Shown here piece after piece: positions 1 through 6,920 of a DNA stretch of 55,160 nt; the first letter of the stretch is position 1; the number at the start of each line of letters is the position of its first letter. The position numbers and the translations under genes are program-made. The notes beneath the pieces are model-generated. The model had not been told where the DNA came from. It did not search any database and saw only the letters and a list, made by a program, of their open reading frames with translations. Source of the stretch: DATKCA01 sp035544675 (lineage in GTDB: Bacteria; Acidobacteriota; Thermoanaerobaculia; Gp7-AA8); contig DATKCA010000002.1 in NCBI GenBank assembly GCA_035544675.1, positions 1 to 55,160 of the forward strand. Reading direction: 5' to 3'.

Positions 1-2
1 AC

Positions 3-41
3 GCGGTCATCGAGGAGGCGCTGGCGGTCCGTATAAACTGA
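3..41 (+). CDS. C-terminal end of an unidentified protein (partial)
   Basis: The first bases read, in frame 3, as twelve sense codons ending AVIEEALAVRIN and a TGA stop. Codon choice (GCG, GTC, ATC, GAG, CTG) matches the real genes of this window. Most of the gene lies outside the window, so no family can be named. The call rests only on codon character and the open frame at the edge. Confidence 0.4.
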   Translation, partial: AVIEEALAVRIN

Positions 42-155
42 GCCATCTGCCCGGTTCCCGTCATCGGCCTGAGACTCGTTGATCCGGCTTTACCTGGGAG
101 GGAATTGCACCGCTTCTCCCGGAGGTGCATGTTCGTGGTCGAAAGGAACTGCATC

Positions 156-476
156 ATGAAGCGAGAGCGAGCGTACCTCACCCTGGCAATCCTCGGCGCC
201 GTCGCGCCCTGGGCCGGCTTCGCCAGGTTCTTCGCCGCCCACGGCATCACCGGAGACTTCGTCGGAGCGCTCTTCTCGAACGGAGCGAGCGCAGGATTCA
301 CCATCGACCTGCTCATCTCGTCGCTGGTTTTCTGGATCTTTCTGTTCGAGCGCGCGGCGCGCGAGCGGCTCGATCGGCCCTGGATTTATATCCTCGTCAA
401 CGTCGTCATCGGCCTCTCCTGTGCGCTCCCGCTGGCTCTCTGGCGGGTGGAGCGGCTGCGGCGCGGGGATCGCTGA
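156..476 (+). CDS. DUF2834-type small membrane protein
   Basis: A 106-residue protein with three hydrophobic segments: about residues 6-24, 45-65 and 74-93. The pattern (an N-terminal helix, a middle stretch rich in F, A and G, then a helix containing WIFLFERAARERL and a last helix before a basic tail) fits the DUF2834 family of small inner-membrane proteins, whose function is unknown. I chose the ATG at 156 because AAAGGAA lies just upstream; an ATG at 105 in the same frame would add 17 unlikely residues. Its stop is one base before the start of the XRE regulator at 478, so the two are probably cotranscribed and the regulator may control this pair. Confidence 0.7.
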   Translation: MKRERAYLTLAILGAVAPWAGFARFFAAHGITGDFVGALFSNGASAGFTIDLLISSLVFWIFLFERAARERLDRPWIYILVNVVIGLSCALPLALWRVERLRRGDR

Positions 477-477
477 G

Positions 478-1305
478 ATGCTGAGATCGAAAGAGACGGC
501 GGAGACGAGAGGCACGTTCGGAGGTCTCCTCCGGCGGTGGCGGCATCATCGGGGATTCAGCCAGCTCGACCTCGCTCACCAGGCCGAGCTCTCCCCCCGC
601 CATCTCTCGTTTCTCGAGAACGGGCGCGCCAACCCGAGCCGGGCCATGATCGTCAAGCTGTCCGAAACGCTGACCGTGCCGCTTCGGGAGCGGAACCGGC
701 TGCTCCTCAGCGCCGGGTATGCGCCCGGATATTCGGAGAGCAGCGTGGACGGCCCGGAGATGGCCCAGGTGCGGGCTGCGATCGATGCGCTTCTGGAGCG
801 GCACGCGCCGTACCCCGCGTATGCGATGGACGGCGCGTGGAACGTGATCGCGGCGAACCGCTGGCATCGGATGCTCGTGGAGCTGCTCGTTCCGCGGGAA
901 AGCGAAGGAGCCGGCAACATCCTGAAACTCGTTTTCGATCCGAGGCTTCTTCGCCCCCACATCGAGAACTGGGACGATTGTGCAACTGTCATTCTGCGCC
1001 GGGTGGCGCGCCAGTTGAGTGCTCCGCACCCGCACCCGGAGCTCGAGAAGATCTTCGCGGAGATCCGCGGTCTTCCGGGCGTCGCACCGCTCGCGGCGGG
1101 CGCGCTCGATCCCGGGCGATCCGATCTCTTCATTCCGATCGCCTTGCGCTTCGGAGATCGGGTCGTGCGGTGGATGACGACCGTCCTGACGTTCGGCGCC
1201 GCGATCGACGTCACTCTGGAGGAGCTCGTCGTGGAATGCGTCTTCCCCGCCGACGCCGAGAGCGAAGCCATCTACGCGGCGTTCGCGGCGAGCGTGAGGA
1301 AGTGA
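478..1305 (+). CDS. XRE-family transcriptional regulator with MmyB-like ligand domain
   Basis: A 275-residue protein. Residues about 13-75 form a helix-turn-helix of the XRE/Cro type, seen in FGGLLRRWRHHRGFSQLDLA and SPRHLSFLENGRANPS, a recognition-helix pattern typical of this family. Residues about 95-270 match the MmyB-like ligand-binding domain (HAPYPAYAMDGAWNVIAANR, then a stretch ending ECVFPADAESEA). Such regulators usually act on an adjacent gene encoding a small enzyme or membrane protein; here the partner would be the DUF2834 gene one base upstream. The ligand cannot be read from sequence. The family call is firm, the target is inferred. Confidence 0.88.
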   Translation: MLRSKETAETRGTFGGLLRRWRHHRGFSQLDLAHQAELSPRHLSFLENGRANPSRAMIVKLSETLTVPLRERNRLLLSAGYAPGYSESSVDGPEMAQVRAAIDALLERHAPYPAYAMDGAWNVIAANRWHRMLVELLVPRESEGAGNILKLVFDPRLLRPHIENWDDCATVILRRVARQLSAPHPHPELEKIFAEIRGLPGVAPLAAGALDPGRSDLFIPIALRFGDRVVRWMTTVLTFGAAIDVTLEELVVECVFPADAESEAIYAAFAASVRK

Positions 1306-1329
1306 GGAGACGGACGACGGCCGCTCTGC

Positions 1330-1836
1330 TCAGATCCTGCGCGAGTCGTACGCCCAGTGAAGCAGTGCCTGCCGCTGACGGCGGCGGCAGTCGAGCGTGC
1401 CGCCGGCGCAGTGTTTCCGGACCTGGGCCACGTGTCTCTCCATGGCCCGCCAGCGGCGAACCTGCCGCTCGTCGTCGAGGCCGCGCCGGCCCAGGTAGTA
1501 CCGGCAATACCACTGGAACCAGCCGCGGGGATCGTCTTCGTGAATCCACCCCCTGGCGCGCCACACCGACAGCGGCTGCGACGCGTTCACGCCGAAGAAG
1601 TTCAGAGCGGGATCGTGCCGCTGCGAGTTGAGCTTCGCCTTCTCGAACCAGTCCGCCGGGAACTCATCGCGGCAGTCGGTCATGTACTTCCCGCCGAACA
1701 CGCCCAGCGCGAGCATCTCCTTCGGCGTCAGCTGAGGACGGAAGTCGCGATGAAAGTTGCGGCCGGCGGGCTCGGTGAGGAGGTACGTGTAGCCCGTCTG
1801 CATCCGGTCTGAGACTTGGATGAGCCGTGGGGTCAT
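1330..1836 (-). CDS. Conserved hypothetical protein, aromatic-rich, soluble
   Basis: A 168-residue protein with no signal peptide or membrane segment. It is rich in W, Y and R, with runs such as GVFGGKYMTDCRDEFPADWF and WFQWYCRYYLGRR, and ends in an Arg-rich segment containing QRQALLHWAYDSRRI. The regular spacing of WIHEDDPRGWFQWYCRYY and the strong third-position GC support a real gene. I recall similar uncharacterised proteins in scattered bacteria but cannot assign a function. It is the last gene of the minus-strand group behind the kinase/response-regulator pair, separated by 54 bases from the regulator's stop. Confidence 0.7.
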   Translation of the reverse strand: MTPRLIQVSDRMQTGYTYLLTEPAGRNFHRDFRPQLTPKEMLALGVFGGKYMTDCRDEFPADWFEKAKLNSQRHDPALNFFGVNASQPLSVWRARGWIHEDDPRGWFQWYCRYYLGRRGLDDERQVRRWRAMERHVAQVRKHCAGGTLDCRRRQRQALLHWAYDSRRI

Positions 1837-1890
1837 CGTTGGAGAGTATGCCGTTCCCGAGCCCGAGCCCGGCCCAGCGGCGCCCCAACG

Positions 1891-2568
1891 CTATCCGACG
1901 CCGAGGCGCTGACGCACGGCGGCGCGGGAGGAGCGGCCGAGGGGGATGACCGACCCGTCGTCGAGCACGAGCGCGCTGGCCGTGACTCCCCGCACCCGCC
2001 CCAGATTGGCGATGTACGAGCGGTGCACGCGGGCAAACTCACGCGGCAGCAGCGCTTCGAGCGCGGTGAGCGACTTCTCGTGCAGGTGCACCGAGGAGTC
2101 GGCCAGGTGCAGCTCCGCATAGTCATCCGCCCCGCGGACATACATCACCTCGGACACATCGACCGTACGCAGCTCGCGGCCCTTGCGGATGACCAGTTTG
2201 CGGGCCTGGCCGTGGGGCTCGCGGCCGGTTGCGCGGTCGAAGGCGGTGCGCAGTCGCGCCTCGCTCCATGGTTTGGGGACGAAGTCGGTGACGCCGTAGT
2301 CGAATGCGCGCAGCGCCTGATCGTGGTGCGCGGATACGATGACGGTCTGGAATGGCGAAGCCGCCGCCTCCTCGAGCAGTGAAAACCCGTCTCGTCCGCC
2401 GAGGTTGAGATCGAGGAAGAGGAGATCGAGCGGCTGGCGGATGATCTCGACAGCCGCGGCCAGCGATGGCGCCACTTCGATCGAGGCGGCCGGTCCGGCG
2501 AAGTCGCGGACCATGCGCTCGAGACGCCTGGCCACGACAGCCTCGTCCTCCACGATGGCGATCCTCAC
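1891..2568 (-). CDS. LytTR-family response regulator
   Basis: A 225-residue two-domain response regulator. The receiver domain (about 1-120) shows the acidic pocket in AIVEDEAVV, the phospho-acceptor Asp in LDLLFLDLNLGG, the Ser in VIVSAHHD and the conserved Lys in DFVPKPWSE. The C-terminal LytTR DNA-binding domain (about 130-225) shows IRKGRELRTVDVSEVMYVRG and ALLPREFARVHRSYIANL. The start is GTG at 2568, overlapping the kinase stop by four bases (GTGA), which indicates translational coupling. The much longer open frame that continues upstream in this frame is a shadow of the kinase gene. It should receive phosphate from the kinase encoded just upstream. Confidence 0.92.
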   Translation of the reverse strand: MRIAIVEDEAVVARRLERMVRDFAGPAASIEVAPSLAAAVEIIRQPLDLLFLDLNLGGRDGFSLLEEAAASPFQTVIVSAHHDQALRAFDYGVTDFVPKPWSEARLRTAFDRATGREPHGQARKLVIRKGRELRTVDVSEVMYVRGADDYAELHLADSSVHLHEKSLTALEALLPREFARVHRSYIANLGRVRGVTASALVLDDGSVIPLGRSSRAAVRQRLGVG

Positions 2569-4208
2569 GCCGGCACCTCGATCTCCGCGCGCCACGTCGT
2601 CCCGGCGCGATGCTGCCGGAATGACCATGCCTCTCCCCACGCCTCGCGAAGCCGGGCCTCGATGTAGCGCGTGCCGCCGCCCCTCGTGACCGGGGGATCC
2701 TCGTCGGGCGCGGGCGCTTCGAACGTGTAGCGGATGCGATGACCCGCGGCGCGAGCGGAGAGGCGGAAGGTGACCGATCGCGGGGAGGGCGTCCCGTGCG
2801 TGATGGCATTCTCCACGAGCGTGTGAAACACGGCCGGCGGAACGAGCTGTCGCCCGTCCACGCCATCGACTTCCAGCTCGTACGCGACGTCCTTGCGCAT
2901 GCTCATGTTGGCGAGATGCGTGCGGCACAGCCGCAGCTCGTCTTCCGCCGGAACGAGACTGTGGTTCGCCATCGTGGCGAGGATGCGCAGCTCGTCCGCG
3001 AGCGACTCGATCATGCGGACGGCGGCTTTCGGATCGCTCTCGATCCATTCCGAAAGGGCCGTGAGCGTGTTCATCAGAAAGTGCGGCTGCAGATGACGCC
3101 GCAGCATCTCCAGCTCGAGGCGCGCCTTTAGATGCTGTTCGCGCCGGACCTCGAGGGCGTGCGAACAGAGCAGGCAGACGAAGAGGAAGAGGAGCGCGAA
3201 GTAGACGACGTTGTCCAGCCACTGCCAGGGCCTCACGGCCAGCGCGAGCGTGGCGCCGCCCACGCCGATCAGGGCCAGCACACTGCCGTTCAGCCGCCGC
3301 AGCGCCGCCCATGCGGTCCAGAGTGTGGCCACTCCGAAGGAGATGAAGAACACGATCACGGCCTTCTGATCCCAGCCCCGCGGGATGAATGGTGCGGCGA
3401 GGCAGATCACGCCCGTCGCGGCGAGCGCCCATTTCCCGATGCGATGCGGAAAGCGCGTCACTACGAGCGCGACGAGCTGCACGCCGGTGAGCCACGAGAG
3501 CGCCACGATGGCCAGGAGCCGCACCAGGTGCCAGTCGTACGTGTACCCCCACAGCGGCCGCCACGCCTCGGCTGCCAGGAGTGCGGCGGCCGCGAGGCAG
3601 AGCGTGCCGAGGAGGAGGAAGGAGCGGTCGCGGCGCGTGAGCCAGAACATCGAGAAGGCGAAGACCTTGGTGAGGAGGATGCCGCTGAGCGCGATCAGCG
3701 CGAGATGAGCGCTTCCCGTTCGCCTCTCGAGAATGCGGTCGTAGTTGCCGGCGATCAGGGTCCAGTAGCCGTGCCGCGGCGAGAAGCCGCGGTGAAATGC
3801 CGAGGCGCGGATGGCCACCGTGTGTACGGCCGGCGTGACCAGACGGTCCGGAACCTGGTAGTGCGCCTCCACCGGCCCCGGCGTCTCGGTCTCTCTCGTG
3901 CGTCCCACGACGCCGCCGCGGCCGATCAGCTCCCCGTCCCACCAGATCTCGTGCGAGGCCAGCGCGGCGAAATAGATGCCGAACGGGCGGCCCGGTTTGC
4001 GCTCGAATTCGGTCAGGTCGATCGTCCATCGCAGCCAGACCGAGTCGTTCGGCTGCGGAACATCGTTGAGATCGACCGGCGTCCACGACGAGTCATCGAG
4101 CTGCGGAGATGCCCAGGCCGGATCGTGCCCGACGCGCATCCGCGGGCCGTCCCAGGCCGAGGCTGTCGTCGCGAACAGCAGCATCGCCAGGAATGAAGAG
4201 ATTTTCAT
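2565..4208 (-). CDS. LytS-like sensor histidine kinase with secreted sugar-binding-type domain
   Basis: A 547-residue membrane kinase. It has a signal peptide (MKISSFLAMLLFATTASA) and an extracytoplasmic jelly-roll-like domain at about 20-190, with WLRWTIDLTEF and FALASHEIWWDGELIG-type strands as in glycoside-hydrolase-like and 7TMR-DISM sensor modules. Six to seven membrane segments follow (about 200-370), then a His_kinase domain with the phospho-acceptor in RRHLQPHFLMNTLTALSEW and an ATPase N-box at VFHTLVENAITHG. The final GGGTRYIEARLREAWG is a degenerate G-box. Start choice lies between ATG 4208 and ATG 4220; neither has a good ribosome site, and a long hairpin repeat sits directly upstream. 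It is coupled to the LytTR regulator by a GTGA overlap. Confidence 0.88.
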   Translation of the reverse strand: MKISSFLAMLLFATTASAWDGPRMRVGHDPAWASPQLDDSSWTPVDLNDVPQPNDSVWLRWTIDLTEFERKPGRPFGIYFAALASHEIWWDGELIGRGGVVGRTRETETPGPVEAHYQVPDRLVTPAVHTVAIRASAFHRGFSPRHGYWTLIAGNYDRILERRTGSAHLALIALSGILLTKVFAFSMFWLTRRDRSFLLLGTLCLAAAALLAAEAWRPLWGYTYDWHLVRLLAIVALSWLTGVQLVALVVTRFPHRIGKWALAATGVICLAAPFIPRGWDQKAVIVFFISFGVATLWTAWAALRRLNGSVLALIGVGGATLALAVRPWQWLDNVVYFALLFLFVCLLCSHALEVRREQHLKARLELEMLRRHLQPHFLMNTLTALSEWIESDPKAAVRMIESLADELRILATMANHSLVPAEDELRLCRTHLANMSMRKDVAYELEVDGVDGRQLVPPAVFHTLVENAITHGTPSPRSVTFRLSARAAGHRIRYTFEAPAPDEDPPVTRGGGTRYIEARLREAWGEAWSFRQHRAGTTWRAEIEVPA

Positions 4209-4224
4209 GCGGCTGTTCATCACG

Positions 4225-4289
4225 GAATGGAGCGCGGGTGTCCTCACCCGCGCCCCGGGGGCGGCGGTGAGGACACCGCCGCTCCATTC
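4225..4289. repeat. Paired REP-like hairpin repeat (two units in inverted order)
   Basis: Outer arms GAATGGAGC (4225-4233) and GCTCCATTC (4281-4289) are perfect inverted repeats. Inside lie two hairpins: GCGGGTG-TCCT-CACCCGC and GGCGGTG-AGGA-CACCGCC, each with 7-base arms and a 4-base loop. The element falls in the leader of the sensor-kinase gene, a few bases before its likely start codon. It is the most complete copy of a repeat family found at seven other places in this window. Confidence 0.8.
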
Positions 4290-4389
4290 AAGCGGCACAG
4301 AGAGACATTCACCGACAAGCAAGGTCGTTCGCCGATCCCCCTGCATCTTCTGCGAGGGCACCCCGTAAGTTACTCCCGGAGGACACGAC

Positions 4390-6093
4390 ATGCGAAAGAC
4401 GATACGGATGGCAGCGGCGCTTGTTTTGACCGCGGCGGCACTCTCGGCGGCGCCTGCGAAGTTCACGCCGCACGAATTCGTCGCGGCGGATGGCACGAAG
4501 GTCCGCGCCGAGATCGGCGAGATCGCCGTCCCGGAGAACCGGAGCAAAGACGATTCGCGGTCGATCAAGCTGCGTTTCGTCCGCTTCCGGTCGACGTCTC
4601 CCCGGCCCGGGCATCCGATCGTCTATCTCGCGGGAGGTCCGGGCGGGTCGGGGGTCGGTGCCGCGCGCGGGTCGCGATTCCCTCTGTTCATGGCGCTGCG
4701 TGAGCACGGCGACGTCATCGCCTGGGACCAGCGCGGCATCAATCGCTCCGAGCCGGACATGCACTGCACCGAGCAGTACGTGATTCCGCCGGGCCACCCT
4801 CTCGACCGGGCCAAAGCCGGCGCAGTCGCGGCCGCGGCGCTGCGCCAGTGCGTGGAGCGCCTGCGGGCAACGGGCGTCGATCTGGCGGGGTACAACACGC
4901 GTGAGAGCGCGGCCGACCTCGAGGACCTCCGCAAGGCTCTCGGCGCGGAGAAGCTCGTCCTCTGGGGCATCAGCTACGGCACGCATCTGGCGATCGCGGC
5001 GCTTCGCTACCATCCGGGCTCCGTCGACCGCGTCATCCTCGCGGGGATCGAGGGTCCGGACGACTCGTACAAGCTGCCGGGCGATCAGCAGACGCTCATC
5101 GAAGACATTGCCCGTCTGGCCGCACAGGACGGCAAGTCGCGCGATCTCGTCGCGTCGATCGGGAACGTGCTGCGCGAGCTGGAGGCGAGGCCGAAGACGG
5201 TCTCGCTCACGCATCCGATCAACGGAATGACCGCCGACTTCGTCCTCGGCAAGTTCGATCTGCAGGTTGCGCTGGCCGGCATGCTCACCGGACCCGACTC
5301 GTTCGCCGTCATGCCCGATTTCATCTCCCGCGTCGAGAGCGGCGACTGGACCGCGCTGGGGCTGGCGGCGGGGCCGCGGCGGTTCGGAAGCCCCGGCTCG
5401 GCGATGGCGGTGGCGATGGATTGCTCGTCGGGGATCTCCGTGGGGCGGAGGCAGCGCATTGCCGAAGAGGCGCGGGGGACGCTGCTCGGCGACGCCATCA
5501 ACGCTCCGTTTCCGGAGATCTGCGCCGGGGCGGTCGTCCCGGATGCCGGCGACGCATTCCGCGGCCCGATCGTGAGCAGCGTACCGGCGCTGCTGATCAG
5601 CGGCACGCTCGATGGCCGGACGCGGCCGCGCCAGGCCGACGAGCTGCGGCTGACGATGCCGAACGCGGAGCATCTGGTGATCGAGGGCGCCGGCCACAGC
5701 GACCCGCTGTTCCTGTCGACGCCGAAGATTCTGGAGGCGATGAAGGCGTTTCTGCGGGGCGAGCCGCTGCGCGAGCGCTACGTCGCCGCGCCCCCGGTCG
5801 CGTTCATCCCGGTCCGCAGGGTGGCCACGGTGAGCGACGAGGTGCTGGCGCGCTATGTCGGAAGCTACCGGATCGACGAGAAGTCGACGCGCCGGGTGCT
5901 GAAGGCAGGCTCGGTCCTGTACACGATCCGGGAAGGGAGCCCGCCATTCGCGATCCGCCCCAGCTCGGAGACGGAGTTCTTCTACGAGGTGAGCGGCTCG
6001 TCGATCACGTTCGAGCGCGACGCGAGCGGCAAGGTCGTGGCGATGCTGTTCCGGACCCCGGATGGGCAGACCCAGAGGGCGGTGAGGGAGTGA
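4390..6093 (+). CDS. Secreted alpha/beta hydrolase, proline-iminopeptidase/TAP-like
   Basis: A 567-residue protein with a signal peptide (MRKTIRMAAALVLTAAALSAA). The alpha/beta-hydrolase core runs from about 75 to 460: oxyanion-loop region YLAGGPGGSG, DQRGINRSEP, nucleophile elbow LWGISYGTHLA with the catalytic Ser, the acid in ISGTLDGRTRP, and the catalytic His in IEGAGHSDPLF. These match tripeptidyl-aminopeptidase/TAP-type hydrolases of the peptidase S33 group. An extra C-terminal region of about 100 residues (from 475) resembles beta-rich domains appended to beta-lactamase-like and peptidase proteins in soil bacteria. GGAGGA lies 6 bases before the ATG. It probably removes N-terminal residues from peptides in the periplasm; the exact substrate is unknown. 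Confidence 0.87.
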   Translation: MRKTIRMAAALVLTAAALSAAPAKFTPHEFVAADGTKVRAEIGEIAVPENRSKDDSRSIKLRFVRFRSTSPRPGHPIVYLAGGPGGSGVGAARGSRFPLFMALREHGDVIAWDQRGINRSEPDMHCTEQYVIPPGHPLDRAKAGAVAAAALRQCVERLRATGVDLAGYNTRESAADLEDLRKALGAEKLVLWGISYGTHLAIAALRYHPGSVDRVILAGIEGPDDSYKLPGDQQTLIEDIARLAAQDGKSRDLVASIGNVLRELEARPKTVSLTHPINGMTADFVLGKFDLQVALAGMLTGPDSFAVMPDFISRVESGDWTALGLAAGPRRFGSPGSAMAVAMDCSSGISVGRRQRIAEEARGTLLGDAINAPFPEICAGAVVPDAGDAFRGPIVSSVPALLISGTLDGRTRPRQADELRLTMPNAEHLVIEGAGHSDPLFLSTPKILEAMKAFLRGEPLRERYVAAPPVAFIPVRRVATVSDEVLARYVGSYRIDEKSTRRVLKAGSVLYTIREGSPPFAIRPSSETEFFYEVSGSSITFERDASGKVVAMLFRTPDGQTQRAVRE

Positions 6094-6201
6094 GGAGGCA
6101 CTCCCACACCCAGATTTCGCGTTGCCGGCGCGATCCGCATCAGTCGCCGGCGTGGCGATACTAGAGCTCGTTCCGGAAGCTGTGGGCGGGCGCCTCCTGG
6201 C

Positions 6202-6588
6202 TCAGACCTTTCGAACCGGGCCGCGGTAGCGGGCCAGTTGCGCGTCGGCGGTCAGGAGAGTGATTCCTTCCACGAGCGCCTGCGCGAGGAGGAGCCGGTC
6301 GAAGGGGTCCTTGTGAAGGGGAGGAAGGGTGTCGACGCTGACGGCGTGCTCGCTCGTGATCGGGAGCTCCACGTAGCCGTTGTCGAGAAGCCCGCGTCGG
6401 AGCACGCGCGGCTCGACGCGAAAGTCGTCGCGACCGAGAGAGGTCTTGATGGTGATCTCCCAGAGGCTGGCGGCGCTGAACAGCAGCTCGTTATCTGGAT
6501 CGGCGAGCTGGCGCCTCGCGCGCGCCGAAAGCCGCTCCGGCTGACCCGCCACCCAGAGCAGGAGCTGCGTGTCGAGGAGGAGCTTCAC
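6202..6588 (-). CDS. vapC: PIN-domain toxin, VapC-like
   Basis: A 128-residue PIN-domain protein. The acidic residues expected for a Mg-dependent RNase are visible: Asp in MKLLLDTQLLLWVAG, Glu in SLWEITIKTSLG, and the Asp pair in HKDPFDRLLLAQAL plus LLTADAQL near the end. It belongs to the branch with the N-terminal LLLDTQ/THxxLW signature. Its start overlaps the stop of the antitoxin gene by four bases, the usual arrangement in which antitoxin comes first. As a toxin it would cleave RNA, tRNA in known VapC cases. The module is the left neighbour of the ankyrin/LRR giant gene. Confidence 0.92.
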   Translation of the reverse strand: MKLLLDTQLLLWVAGQPERLSARARRQLADPDNELLFSAASLWEITIKTSLGRDDFRVEPRVLRRGLLDNGYVELPITSEHAVSVDTLPPLHKDPFDRLLLAQALVEGITLLTADAQLARYRGPVRKV

Positions 6589-6824
6589 GCCCCGATCCCG
6601 AAGAGCGCGGCGATCTCACGCTCGCCCATCCGGTCGAAGTCGTCCGGTACTTTGATCTCGCCCTTCAGGAACCCGAGGCGCTTCGGCTCCGCCGGCGCAT
6701 CGACAGATGAGACCTTCACGAGCGGCTTCCCTGCCTTGGCGATGACGAACGACTCTCCCTTCGCGGCACGATCAACGAGCCGGGAGAGTTGAGTCTTGGC
6801 CTCGTGGATGTTGACGGTGTTCAT
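6585..6824 (-). CDS. Phd/YefM-family antitoxin
   Basis: A 79-residue protein with the Phd/YefM DNA-binding fold: MNTVNIHEAKTQLSRLVDRA followed by GESFVIAKAGKPLVKV. The C-terminal half (about 48-79, with FLKGEIKVPDDFD) is the likely toxin-wrapping segment. It precedes the VapC-like toxin with a four-base overlap. A pair of direct repeats just upstream is a good candidate for autoregulation by the toxin-antitoxin complex, as known for this family. Confidence 0.92.
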   Translation of the reverse strand: MNTVNIHEAKTQLSRLVDRAAKGESFVIAKAGKPLVKVSSVDAPAEPKRLGFLKGEIKVPDDFDRMGEREIAALFGIGA

Positions 6825-6829
6825 AAGGT

Positions 6830-6852
6830 TGAACTAACCCGAGTGGACTAAC
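6830..6852 (-). promoter_or_regulatory. Candidate autoregulatory operator of the first toxin-antitoxin module
   Basis: TGAACTAAC at 6830-6838 and TGGACTAAC at 6844-6852 are direct repeats differing at one base, spaced 14 bases centre to centre, directly upstream of the antitoxin start at 6824. Repeated sites at this position are expected for Phd/YefM-type autorepression. Binding itself is inferred. Confidence 0.45.
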
Positions 6853-6920
6853 TGTAATTCCTCAGGCTTCGTGGCGTCAACCAGGCGGATGCGGCCGGTG
6901 ACCACAGCGCCTGAGACTCC

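Noticed and set aside
1891..4086. A 731-codon minus-strand frame that could be read as one long regulator
   Set aside because: Only the last 225 codons form a protein family (LytTR regulator). The upstream part is an Arg-rich shadow of the kinase, and a GTGA overlap gives the proper start.
6124..6151. Inverted repeat GCCGGCG/CGCCGGC after the alpha/beta-hydrolase gene as a terminator
   Set aside because: A 7-base stem with a 14-base loop and no T-run in a GC-rich stretch is too weak to call.
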